Below the pieces are notes generated by a model. It made no database searches and was not told where the DNA came from. It worked only from the letters and a program-made list of their open reading frames with translations. A DNA stretch of 13,262 nucleotides from JAKAIY01 sp036258195 (GTDB taxonomy: Bacteria > Chloroflexota > Ktedonobacteria > Ktedonobacterales > JADMIN01). Positions 5,939 through 12,812 of the stretch are shown here, piece after piece. Location of the stretch: assembly GCA_036258195.1 (NCBI GenBank), contig DATAED010000152.1:1-13262 (forward strand). The letters are read 5' to 3'. Every line of letters begins with the position of its first letter. The stretch's first letter is position 1. The position numbers were made by a program, and so were the translations under genes.

Positions 5939-8317
5939 ATGTCGGTCACACGGATGTTCGGCGCCTCGGTCAAGCGCCGCGAAGATCCCCGCCTCATCAC
6001 GGGCGATGGGCAGTTTACTGATGACTTCAAGCTGCCGGGCATGCTGCAGATGACCATGCTGCGCAGCCCCTACGCCCATGCGCGCATCAAGAGCATCGAC
6101 ACCTCCAAAGCCAAGGCGCTGCCCGGCGTGCGCGCGGTCTTCACCGCGAAGGATCTGGAGGGCGTGGGGCCGGTGCCCTGCGCCTGGCTCATCCCCGATT
6201 CCGATCTCAAAGTGCCCACCTACACCGCGCTGGCGGGCGAAAAAGTACGCTTCGTCGGCGACGCGGTGGCCATCGTCGTGGCCGATGACTCCTACATCGC
6301 CGACGACGCGCTCGACCTCATCACGGTCGAGTACGAGGAGCTGCCCGTCGTCACCAATCAGGAGGCGGCGCTCAAGGCTGGTGCGCCGCAGCTCTACGAC
6401 GACATACCCAACAACGAGGTCTTCCACTGGAAGTTCCGCAATGGTGACGCCGATGGCGCGCTGCAACGCGCTGAGGTGCGCGTCAAGCAGCGCTTCGTGC
6501 AACAGCGGCTCGTGCCGAACGCCATGGAGCCGCGCTCCGCCATCGCCGACTGGAACGCGGGCGCGGGTGAATTGACCTTCTACAACACGACGCAGAACCC
6601 GCACATCGTGCGCTTCATGATCTCGGCGACGCAGGGCATCCCGGAGAACAAGATTCGCGTGCTGGCGCGCGATGTGGGCGGCGGCTTCGGCAGCAAGATT
6701 CCCTTCTATGCTGGCGATGCGCTGACCATTTTTGCCTCGCGCAAGCTCAAGCGCCCCGTGCGCTGGACCGAAGATCGCCGCGAGAACTATGTCGCCACCA
6801 TCCATGGACGCGACCAGATCATCGACGTGGAGATGGGCGCCGATCGCGACGGCAAGGTCACGGGGCTGAAGGTGACGAACTACGCCAATATGGGCGCGCA
6901 CCTCTCGATGGCGGCTCCCGGCGTGCCGACGTGGCTCTTCGCGCTGATCGTGCCGGGCTGCTACACTATCCAGGACTACGCCTGCGATGTGCACGGCGTG
7001 GTGACCAACACCACACCTACCGACGCCTATCGCGGCGCAGGACGCCCAGAGGCGGCCTTCCTGATCGAGCGCATGATGGATCTGCTGGCGGGCGAGCTGC
7101 ACATGGATCCCGTCGATGTGCGTCGCAAGAACTTCATCCCCGCCAGCGCCTTCCCGTACACCTCTGGTGGCACGCTGGCCTATGACAGCGGCGACTACGA
7201 GAAGACGCTCGATCTGGCGCTGAAGATGGTCGATTATGAGGGCTTCCGCCAGCAACAGGCCGAGGCGCGCGCGCACGGCAAGCATCTGGGTCTGGGCCTC
7301 TCCACCTACGTGGAGGTCTGCGGCCTGGCGCCCTCCAAGGCGGCTGGGGCGATGGGCTTCCAGGGCGGGCTGTGGGAGCCTGCGACGGTGCGCGTGCTAG
7401 CGACCGGCAAGGTGATCGTGCTGACGGGTACCAGCCCCCACGGCCAGGGCGAGGAGACGACCTTTGCGCAGCTCGTCGCCGAGGAGCTGGGCGTCCCCGT
7501 AGAAGACATAGATGTCGTCCACGGCGACACCAACGCCATCCCGATGGGCTGGGGGACGTATGGCAGCCGCAGCACGGCGGTGGGCGGCACGGCCATCTAC
7601 AAGGCCACGCAGAAGGTGATCGACAAGGGCAAGAAGCTCGCAGCGCACCTGCTGGAGGCCAGCGTGGATGACATCACCCACGACCACGGACGCTACTACG
7701 TGGCGGGCAGCCCGCAGAAAGTCAAGACTATCCAGGACATCGCGCTGATGGCTAATCTGGCGTGGGATCTGCCGGAGGGCATGACGCCGGGGCTGGAGGA
7801 GAACCACTTCCACGACCCCACCAACTTCACCTTCCCCTTCGGCGCGCACATCTGCACCGTCGAGGTGGACGAGGAGACCGGCGAGGTCAAGATTCTGCGC
7901 TACATCGCCGTGGACGACGTGGGCCGCGTCATCAACCCGATGATTGTGGATGGGCAGGTGCATGGCGGCGTGCTGCAAGGCATCGGCCAGGCGCTCTATG
8001 AGCACGCCATCTATGATGATCGCGGCAATCTGGTGACGGGCAGCATGCTCGACTACACCGTGCCGAACGCCACCCAGGCGCCGCACATCGAGACGGCGCG
8101 CACGGAGACGCCCTGCCCGCACAACCTGACGGGCGTGAAGGGTGTCGGCGAGACGGGAACAATCGCCTCGACCCAGGCGGTGGTGAATGCGGTCTGCGAT
8201 GCGCTGGCGCCGCTAGGCATCACGAACATCGACATGCCGCTGACACCAGAGCGTGTCTGGCGGGCCATCCAGGTGGCGCGCGCAGGTGGAACGGGCGTCA
8301 CGATGGACGCGCGGTAG
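5939..8317 (+). CDS. coxL: Molybdenum hydroxylase large subunit, form II CoxL-like
   Basis: A 792-residue catalytic subunit holding the molybdopterin cytosine dinucleotide cofactor. The N-terminal GASVKRREDPRLITG and the MCD-binding DVGGGFGSK (245-253) are typical. The active-site loop is AYRGAGR (363-369), as in form II enzymes; form I CO dehydrogenases have AYxCSFR, whose Cys binds copper. The catalytic base is E738 in GVGETG. Without the copper-ligand Cys, CO oxidation cannot be assumed; related enzymes oxidise aldehydes or N-heterocycles, and the true substrate is open. SD GGAGG (5926-5930) lies 8 bases before the ATG, inside the end of coxS. Gene order S-L-M is the form II order. Both ends look complete. 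Confidence 0.93.
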   Translation: MSVTRMFGASVKRREDPRLITGDGQFTDDFKLPGMLQMTMLRSPYAHARIKSIDTSKAKALPGVRAVFTAKDLEGVGPVPCAWLIPDSDLKVPTYTALAGEKVRFVGDAVAIVVADDSYIADDALDLITVEYEELPVVTNQEAALKAGAPQLYDDIPNNEVFHWKFRNGDADGALQRAEVRVKQRFVQQRLVPNAMEPRSAIADWNAGAGELTFYNTTQNPHIVRFMISATQGIPENKIRVLARDVGGGFGSKIPFYAGDALTIFASRKLKRPVRWTEDRRENYVATIHGRDQIIDVEMGADRDGKVTGLKVTNYANMGAHLSMAAPGVPTWLFALIVPGCYTIQDYACDVHGVVTNTTPTDAYRGAGRPEAAFLIERMMDLLAGELHMDPVDVRRKNFIPASAFPYTSGGTLAYDSGDYEKTLDLALKMVDYEGFRQQQAEARAHGKHLGLGLSTYVEVCGLAPSKAAGAMGFQGGLWEPATVRVLATGKVIVLTGTSPHGQGEETTFAQLVAEELGVPVEDIDVVHGDTNAIPMGWGTYGSRSTAVGGTAIYKATQKVIDKGKKLAAHLLEASVDDITHDHGRYYVAGSPQKVKTIQDIALMANLAWDLPEGMTPGLEENHFHDPTNFTFPFGAHICTVEVDEETGEVKILRYIAVDDVGRVINPMIVDGQVHGGVLQGIGQALYEHAIYDDRGNLVTGSMLDYTVPNATQAPHIETARTETPCPHNLTGVKGVGETGTIASTQAVVNAVCDALAPLGITNIDMPLTPERVWRAIQVARAGGTGVTMDAR

Positions 8318-8408
8318 CTGGACAAAGCGCTTGGGGCGGCCATCTGAGCGACGCCCCAGGCGCGCTTGGCCAACTCGTGAGTCGAGACGCGAGAAGAGAG
8401 GTTGAAGC

Positions 8409-9275
8409 ATGTTTCCCGCAACCTTTGACTACAAAGCGCCCGCGTCCCTGAGTGAGGCGCTGACCCTGCTCGGCCAGAACAGCGACGCCAAGGCGCTGGC
8501 GGGTGGCCAGAGCCTGCTGCCGCTGATGAAGCTGCGGCTGGCCTCGCCCACCGCATTGATCGATCTGCGCAACGTTCCGGAGATGAAGGGCATCCGCGGG
8601 GATGGCGGCGGCGTCATCCTTGGCGCGATGACCAGCTATTTCCAGGCGGTCGATGCGCCGCTGGTGCAACAGAAGACACCGCTGATCGTGCAGGCGCTGC
8701 GCCAGGTGGGTGATCCACAGGTGCGGGCGCGCGGTACCATCGGCGGCAGTCTGGCGCACGCCGACCCGGCTGGCGATCTGCCCGCCGTGGCGCTGGCGCT
8801 CAACGGTCGCATGCACATCGTGGGGCCGAAGGGCGAGCGCGAGGTGGCGGCGCGCGACTTCTTCGTGGATATGCTGACCACCGCCCTCGAACCGGATGAA
8901 CTGCTGACCTGGGCGCGCTTCGAGGCGACCGATACCCCGCGCACGGGAACGGCCTATGTGAAGCATCGCCATCCGGCCAGCGGCTATGCGGTTGTTGGCG
9001 TGGCGGCGGTCGTCATGCTGGATGAGGCGGGCAATTGCGTGGAGGCGCGTGTCGGCGTCACGGGCGCGGGCGGCCATGCCGTGCGCGCGACGGGCGTGGA
9101 GCAGGCGCTGAGCGGCAAACCCTTCGCCGCGACGGCAGCCGAGGCCAGCGCGCACGCCGCCGATGGCCTCGATCTGCTCAGCGATACCTACGCCTCCGCT
9201 GAGTATCGCGGCCACCTGACCCGTGTGCTGACCCTGCGCGCGCTCAACGAGGCCGCGCAGAGGGCGCACGGCTAG
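8409..9275 (+). CDS. coxM: Molybdenum hydroxylase FAD-binding subunit (CoxM-like)
   Basis: A 288-residue flavoprotein subunit that takes electrons from the 2Fe-2S subunit and passes them to an acceptor. Both FAD pyrophosphate motifs are present: AGGQSLLPLM (31-40) and TIGGSLAHADPAGD (110-123). The C-terminal CO-dehydrogenase flavoprotein domain follows, from about residue 175. Length is normal. GAGAGG (8396-8401) precedes the ATG by 7 bases. A 91-base gap separates it from coxL and holds a 7-base inverted repeat, TGGGGCG (8332-8338) with CGCCCCA (8352-8358), which might tune readthrough. It is the last cox gene; no coxD, coxE, coxF or coxG homologue follows. Confidence 0.93.
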   Translation: MFPATFDYKAPASLSEALTLLGQNSDAKALAGGQSLLPLMKLRLASPTALIDLRNVPEMKGIRGDGGGVILGAMTSYFQAVDAPLVQQKTPLIVQALRQVGDPQVRARGTIGGSLAHADPAGDLPAVALALNGRMHIVGPKGEREVAARDFFVDMLTTALEPDELLTWARFEATDTPRTGTAYVKHRHPASGYAVVGVAAVVMLDEAGNCVEARVGVTGAGGHAVRATGVEQALSGKPFAATAAEASAHAADGLDLLSDTYASAEYRGHLTRVLTLRALNEAAQRAHG

Positions 9276-9299
9276 CGCGCACCCTGTCTCGGTTCACTG

Positions 9300-9343
9300 A
9301 TGGCCAGCCCGGCGCTTCCACACGGAGCGCTGTGGCTGGCCAT
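9300..9343 (+). terminator. Long hairpin after coxM, candidate operon terminator
   Basis: ATGGCCAGCC (9300-9309) and GGCTGGCCAT (9334-9343) pair perfectly, and the interior can extend the fold through GCGC (9312-9315) with GCGC (9327-9330) and flanking bases. The hairpin begins 24 bases past the coxM stop. No U tract follows, so it may stabilise the 3' end rather than terminate by itself. Confidence 0.5.
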
Positions 9344-9350
9344 TGGCGCG

Positions 9351-9541
9351 CCCTCACCCCAGCCCTCTCCCAGAGGGCGAGGGAGCCGGAGCGTTACCGT
9401 AAGGCTAGCCGTGTCGCGCCGGGAACGGCCCTCACCCCAGCCCTCTCCTTCTGGAAGAGGGAGCCGGAGCGTTACCGCAGCCAACGCTGCACCATATAGC
9501 TCCCCTCTCCCGCTTTGGCGGGGGAGGGTTTGGGGTTGGGG
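9351..9541. repeat. Cluster of three GC-rich palindromes, first two directly repeated
   Basis: Units 6 (9351-9399) and 7 (9429-9477) both begin CCCTCACCCCAGCCCTCTCC and both end in AGGGAGCCGGAGCGTTACCG, so they are a direct duplication at 78-base offset that includes flanking sequence. Unit 8 (9499-9541) is in the opposite orientation: an 11-base stem, CCCTCTCCCGC (9503-9513) with GCGGGGGAGGG (9518-9528), then a right tail GGTTTGGGGTTGGGGG. The cluster fills the gap between coxM and the glycosyltransferase promoter. Confidence 0.8.
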
Positions 9542-9548
9542 GTCGCGC

Positions 9549-9577
9549 GTGACACCGCCGCGTGACCATGCTACACT
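9549..9577 (+). promoter_or_regulatory. Candidate extended -10 promoter for the glycosyltransferase gene
   Basis: -35 GTGACA (9549-9554, five of six), a 17-base spacer, and -10 TACACT (9572-9577, four of six) preceded by TGC, giving an extended -10. The start of transcription would fall near 9584, with a leader of about 80 bases containing the 10-base repeats. Confidence 0.55.
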
Positions 9578-9590
9578 GGGCGCGCGCCAT

Positions 9591-9639
9591 CGCTGGATGA
9601 CGCCGGATGACGCCGGATGTGCTGGATGACGCTGGATGG
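9591..9639 (+). repeat. Five tandem 10-base repeats, consensus CGCYGGATGA
   Basis: Units are at 9591-9600, 9601-9610, 9611-9620, 9621-9629 (one base short) and 9630-9639. The variation is limited to C/T at position 4 and the last base. They lie between the candidate promoter and the gene, in the presumed 5' leader, with a period near one helical turn. The last unit contains the upstream in-frame ATG at 9636. Confidence 0.75.
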
Positions 9640-9662
9640 ATGCGGCTGTGGGAGCGGGAGCG

Positions 9663-10910
9663 ATGCGGCCAGTGACGCAGCTAGGGTTGGAGTGGATCAG
9701 CGCGCGACGGTTGAGGCCGTGGCTGTGGGCTGCGCTGATCGCCGCGTGGCTCGTCTGGCTCGGCGCCATCGCCCTCTCGATCCCGCTCGCCAGCGCGCAC
9801 TCGTATGACTTCGACACCTATTATGCCGCCGCGCAGGCGCTGCGCTTCGACCACAGCGCCGACATCTACCGCGTCGCCACACTGAATCAGGTGGCGCAGG
9901 CGCACGGTCTCTGCGCGCATACTGGCCACTTCCTGCCGCCATACGTCTACCCGCCGCTGCTGGCGATCCTGCTGGAGCCGCTGACGCTGCTGCCATGCGG
10001 GAGCGCGGCGACGCTCTGGCTGCTGCTCAATGCGGCGCTGTGGGCGGCGGCGACGCTGCTGCTGGCGGATGTGCTGGCGCGACGCTGGCCAGGGCGGCGG
10101 CTGGCGGCGACCACCCTGGTGACGCTCATCTCGCTGGGCTGCCTGCCCGCGTACTACGGCCTCTTTCTCGGACAGGTTCATCTGCTGATGCTCGCGGGTT
10201 TCGCGCTGACGCTGTGGCTGGTGGAGCGCGACCGCCCGGCGCTGGCGGGCGCGGCGCTGGTGATCATCGCGCTCATCAAGCTCATTCCCGCGCTGCTGCT
10301 GGTCGCCTACCTGCTGCGTGGCCGCTGGCGGCTCATCGGCTCTGCGGCGCTGGTGGGCGCAGGGCTGCTCGGCGTGATGCTGCTGGGGTCGTCGCCCGCG
10401 GCAGTGGCGCGCAGCCTGCCAGCGGGCGCCGCGCTGCTCTCCAGTGGCCTCACCACGGGCGGCAATGAAGCGCTGGTGGCCATCCTGCCGCCCGCGCTGC
10501 ATCTGATCGGGCTGGGGCTGGCCGCGCTGATCGGCCTGCTCTGGCTGCTGGCGCTCTGGCGACATCGTGGCGGTGCGCAGAGCGATGATCTGCTCGCCGT
10601 CGGCTGGACACTCTGCGTCATGCTGCTGATCTCGCCGCTGGTCTGGTCGTTCTACCTCATCTGGCTCGCGCCGACATTCATCGCCTGCGCCGCCGCGCTC
10701 GGCCCACCGCGCCGGAGGGATGCGCGCGCCCTGGGGCTGTGGCTCGTGCTGGCCGTGATGTATATCTGCATGGTGGCGCCATTGGGCGCGCTACACGTCG
10801 CCGCCACGCTGGCGCTGTGGGGCCTGGCGGGCGCGCTCTATTGGCGCTCCGGCGCGCCACCATCCACTCTGGCGTCCGCCGCGTCCATCGCGACCGCCGC
10901 TAGCGCATGA
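9663..10910 (+). CDS. Polytopic membrane glycosyltransferase, GT87 (DUF2029) type
   Basis: A 415-residue integral membrane protein with about ten hydrophobic segments, resembling GT87 enzymes (PimE-like), which transfer mannose from polyprenyl-phosphate-mannose on the outer face of the membrane. The first segment is at about 20-40. It is followed by the external loop with the acidic signature DFDTYYAAA (49-57, likely catalytic Asp), then YVYPP (94-98), GQVHLLML (170-177), IKLIPALLL (205-213) and SPLVWSFYL (324-332). These are the usual GT87 landmarks. An in-frame ATG exists at 9636, but GGGAG (9650-9654) is 8 bases before the ATG at 9663, so I prefer the latter. The acceptor is unknown. The last codons overlap the pit-tail repeat at 10902. 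Confidence 0.82.
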   Translation: MRPVTQLGLEWISARRLRPWLWAALIAAWLVWLGAIALSIPLASAHSYDFDTYYAAAQALRFDHSADIYRVATLNQVAQAHGLCAHTGHFLPPYVYPPLLAILLEPLTLLPCGSAATLWLLLNAALWAAATLLLADVLARRWPGRRLAATTLVTLISLGCLPAYYGLFLGQVHLLMLAGFALTLWLVERDRPALAGAALVIIALIKLIPALLLVAYLLRGRWRLIGSAALVGAGLLGVMLLGSSPAAVARSLPAGAALLSSGLTTGGNEALVAILPPALHLIGLGLAALIGLLWLLALWRHRGGAQSDDLLAVGWTLCVMLLISPLVWSFYLIWLAPTFIACAAALGPPRRRDARALGLWLVLAVMYICMVAPLGALHVAATLALWGLAGALYWRSGAPPSTLASAASIATAASA

Positions 10911-10945
10911 GCAGGCGGGCGAGCCACTCCAGCGCGAAGGCCAGC
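10902..10945. repeat. Distal copy of the pit gene tail (direct repeat A)
   Basis: This stretch matches 11527-11570 at 42 of 44 bases (23 identical, then two mismatches within six, then 15 identical). Read on the minus strand it encodes LAFALEWLARLLMR followed by TAG (10900-10902), against LAFALESLARLLMR and TGA at the end of the phosphate transporter gene. It is therefore a detached pit 3' end lying beyond the toxin-antitoxin pair. The glycosyltransferase gene stops inside it (TGA 10908-10910). Confidence 0.85.
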
Positions 10946-10961
10946 CGCGCGTGCATTGCGA

Positions 10962-10977
10962 TATGATGCGGTATGAT
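10962..10977 (+). promoter_or_regulatory. Direct repeat of TATGAT before the toxin-antitoxin pair
   Basis: TATGAT occurs at 10962-10967 and again at 10972-10977, ten bases apart. Either can serve as a -10, but no convincing -35 is placed for them (TTGCGA at 10956-10961 is too close). Same-face repeats over the promoter of a toxin-antitoxin pair could be the autoregulatory operator. Confidence 0.35.
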
Positions 10978-11018
10978 AGTCACTGAGGATGCCAGAGCAA
11001 CCATGAAAGGCGCCTGCG

Positions 11019-11246
11019 ATGATTGACCGACTGCGCGCGGTGATTGCCGCCGCCGAACAGCTATCCGAGCAGGAGCAGGAGCAGCTTGCCGCGCTGTGGG
11101 AAGAGACGCTGCGCGATAACGTTCGCTGGCGTGAGCTGTTTCAGCAGCCCGGCTCACAGGCGTTCTTCGCGCAGTTGCGCACCGAAGCCGCGAAGGCCGA
11201 AGAGGACGGTACCGTCAAGGACAGCCCCGACGAGGACTGGGCGTGA
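11019..11246 (+). CDS. Putative type II antitoxin
   Basis: A 75-residue, very acidic, helical protein with no family signature that I can name with confidence. Residues 1-35 look like a helical segment rich in Glu and Gln (EQLSEQEQEQLAALWEE), suited to dimerisation or DNA binding; residues 40-75 are a charged tail ending in DSPDEDW, which could wrap the toxin. The call rests on context: it lies immediately upstream of, and overlaps by 4 bases, a RelE/ParE-type toxin gene, and its size and charge are those of an antitoxin. AAGG (11007-11010) is 8 bases before the ATG. The pair would be co-translated and self-regulated. Confidence 0.68.
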   Translation: MIDRLRAVIAAAEQLSEQEQEQLAALWEETLRDNVRWRELFQQPGSQAFFAQLRTEAAKAEEDGTVKDSPDEDWA

Positions 11247-11509
11247 AGTCCAGGACGACGCCGAGCTTCCGGCGTGCTTATCGCAAACTACCCCCTGACA
11301 TTCGAGTGGAGGCGAAGCGCGCCTATAAGCTCTGGAAGGCCAATCCGTTCCACCCCGGCCTGAATTTTGAGCTTATCAGCGCCGATCCTCCACCCCCGCT
11401 GTGGTCGGTTCGCATCACGCTCAACTACCGCGCGCTGGGTACTCGACAGGGCGACACGATGACCTGGCTCTGGATCGGCGACCATCGCGAGTACGAAAAG
11501 CGCATCTAA
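11243..11509 (+). CDS. RelE/ParE-superfamily toxin
   Basis: An 88-residue basic protein with the compact RelE/ParE fold pattern: an N-terminal helix pair (FRRAYRKLP...EAKRAYKLWKANPFHPGL), then strands SVRITLNYRALG (55-66) and MTWLWIGDHREYEKRI (73-88). The HxxY near the end (H81, Y84) and R57/Y62/R63 are conserved in the branch of small RelE-like proteins that I recall from cyanobacteria and Chloroflexota. Members of the superfamily are either ribosome-dependent mRNA endonucleases or gyrase poisons; which applies cannot be told. The start is GTG at 11243, overlapping the antitoxin stop as GTGA, with GAGGA (11233-11237) 5 bases upstream. It lies inside the pit-tail-flanked segment. Confidence 0.85.
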   Translation: MKSRTTPSFRRAYRKLPPDIRVEAKRAYKLWKANPFHPGLNFELISADPPPPLWSVRITLNYRALGTRQGDTMTWLWIGDHREYEKRI

Positions 11510-11524
11510 TCCAGCGACGCGCCA

Positions 11525-12640
11525 TCAGCGCATGAGCAGGCGGGCGAGCGATTCCAGCGCGAAGGCCAGCGCCAGGCCAGAGAGCGGCCCGATGGCCCAG
11601 CCGCGCAGGATGCCGATGATCTGCTTGCGCTGCACCGTCTCGCGGCCCCGCGCCAGGCCCGCGCCCGCCATCGCGCCGATCAGCGCCTGATTCATCGAGG
11701 TGAAATAGCCCTGCGTGGCGGCGACGATCACCACCAGCGCCTGCACGCCCTGCGCCGCGCTGGCCATCGTCAGATCCATCTTCACCACGTCGAAGGCCAC
11801 GGTGTGCAGGATGCGCCGCCCCCAGGTCAGCGCGCCAATCGCCATCGCCACGCCGCCGATCAAGCCAGCCACCGTCAACGAGAAGAGGTGCGTCAGGATG
11901 AAGGCGCCCGTCGCATTCGAGACATCGTTGGCGCCCAGGGTGAACGACGCGAAGACGCCTACCACGACCAGCAGCGCGGGCAGCCAGCGCAGCGCCACCA
12001 GCGTCAGTCCCGCAGCGCCACCTCCCACGCTCGCCGCCGCGTACACCCCTGGCGGCAGACGGCGCGCTAGCGCTACGCCGGGGAACCAGCGCGCCCAGCG
12101 GGTCGTCGCGCTCGACGCTGGCGCCTTGGCGAGCGCGAGCTGCGCCTGCGCCTCGGCCCGCGCCGCCTCTGGAGGAATCAGCAGATCGAGCTGGCGAGTC
12201 AGCGCGAAGCCCAGCGCGAAGGCCAGCAGCGGCGCGATCACCCAGACGACCGCCAGCGCGCCGATGGTGGCCCAGTGGATGGGGATGCCGCCGCCCAGCC
12301 CAACGCCGACGACGCAGAAGACGAGGATCTGGATGGTCGAGGTGGGGATCTTCCAGTAGTTGTACAGCATCGTCAGTGCGCCCGCCGCCAGCACGATGAC
12401 GATGGCGTCCGGAACGCGCACGAAGCGATCATCGATGATGCTATGGCCAACGGTCGTCTCGACCCGCCCGCTGGCGAAGGTGGCGCCGAGGATCGTGAAC
12501 ACGCCGATCAACAGCAGCGCGGGCCACTCGGCGATGGAGCGCGCCGCGAAGGGCATGCCCATCACCGCGCCGGTGTAGTGGACGCCCAGATTCCACGCGA
12601 ACGCTACGACCACCACGACCAGGATGATGAGCGCCAGCAT
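11525..12640 (-). CDS. pit: Inorganic phosphate transporter, PiT family
   Basis: A 371-residue inner-membrane low-affinity phosphate permease (PF01384 type), co-transporting phosphate with a cation. It has about ten hydrophobic segments split by a soluble loop (about 150-190, Ala-rich and charged). The family has two inverted halves. The second-half signature LGANDVSNA (235-243) is intact, while the first-half counterpart reads WNLGVHYTGAVMG (16-28) and lacks the N-D pair. Conversely the first-half IPTSTIQ (98-104) keeps the P-x-S-T pattern, while the second-half GYFTSMNQ (311-318) does not. The start is set by AAGGAG (complement of 12648-12653) with 7-base spacing. There is no PhoU-like partner gene (DUF47) next to it in this window. 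Confidence 0.85.
   Translation of the reverse strand: MLALIILVVVVVAFAWNLGVHYTGAVMGMPFAARSIAEWPALLLIGVFTILGATFASGRVETTVGHSIIDDRFVRVPDAIVIVLAAGALTMLYNYWKIPTSTIQILVFCVVGVGLGGGIPIHWATIGALAVVWVIAPLLAFALGFALTRQLDLLIPPEAARAEAQAQLALAKAPASSATTRWARWFPGVALARRLPPGVYAAASVGGGAAGLTLVALRWLPALLVVVGVFASFTLGANDVSNATGAFILTHLFSLTVAGLIGGVAMAIGALTWGRRILHTVAFDVVKMDLTMASAAQGVQALVVIVAATQGYFTSMNQALIGAMAGAGLARGRETVQRKQIIGILRGWAIGPLSGLALAFALESLARLLMR
11527..11570. repeat. Proximal pit gene tail (direct repeat B)
   Basis: This is the native 3' end of the pit coding sequence, repeated at 10902-10945 with two mismatches. The two copies bracket 581 bases (10946-11526) that contain exactly the toxin-antitoxin pair and its upstream region. 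Confidence 0.85.
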
Positions 12641-12725
12641 GGCATCGCTCCTTCTAACTCCATCTGCTCCGCTGCCTCTGCTGGGGGCAGCGCACGCCAG
12701 CCCCCATACTGCGTTTCCAGCGAGC

Positions 12726-12767
12726 GGCGCGCCAATCGGAAGCGCGCCTCATACCTCCGATTGTCAA
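12726..12767. promoter_or_regulatory. Inverted repeats over a perfect -35-like hexamer upstream of pit
   Basis: CAATCGGA (12733-12740) and TCCGATTG (12756-12763) are exact reverse complements 15 bases apart, and GGCGCGC (12726-12732) pairs with GCGCGCC (12742-12748). On the minus strand TTGACA (complement of 12762-12767) overlaps the first pair. No good -10 is found 16-18 bases further on, so it is either an operator, part of the pit leader, or a hairpin after the DUF5984-like gene. The rest of the 172-base gap shows nothing recognisable. Confidence 0.35.
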
Positions 12768-12812
12768 GACAGGTCGGTAGCTGATGTAACGACAGTAAGG
12801 CCACATCTGTGG

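Noticed and set aside
5150..7285. 711-codon open frame on the minus strand opposite coxS/coxL
   Set aside because: It is antisense to the well-supported cox genes, has low-complexity His/Arg/Ala composition typical of GC-rich shadow frames, and shows no domain motif.
9681..10565. 294-codon minus-strand frame opposite the GT87 gene
   Set aside because: Gln/Arg-rich shadow of a hydrophobic coding sequence; no SD or motif.
12604..12804. 66-codon minus-strand frame upstream of and overlapping the pit start
   Set aside because: It overlaps the SD-supported pit start in another frame and has no motif; the region looks like leader and regulatory sequence.
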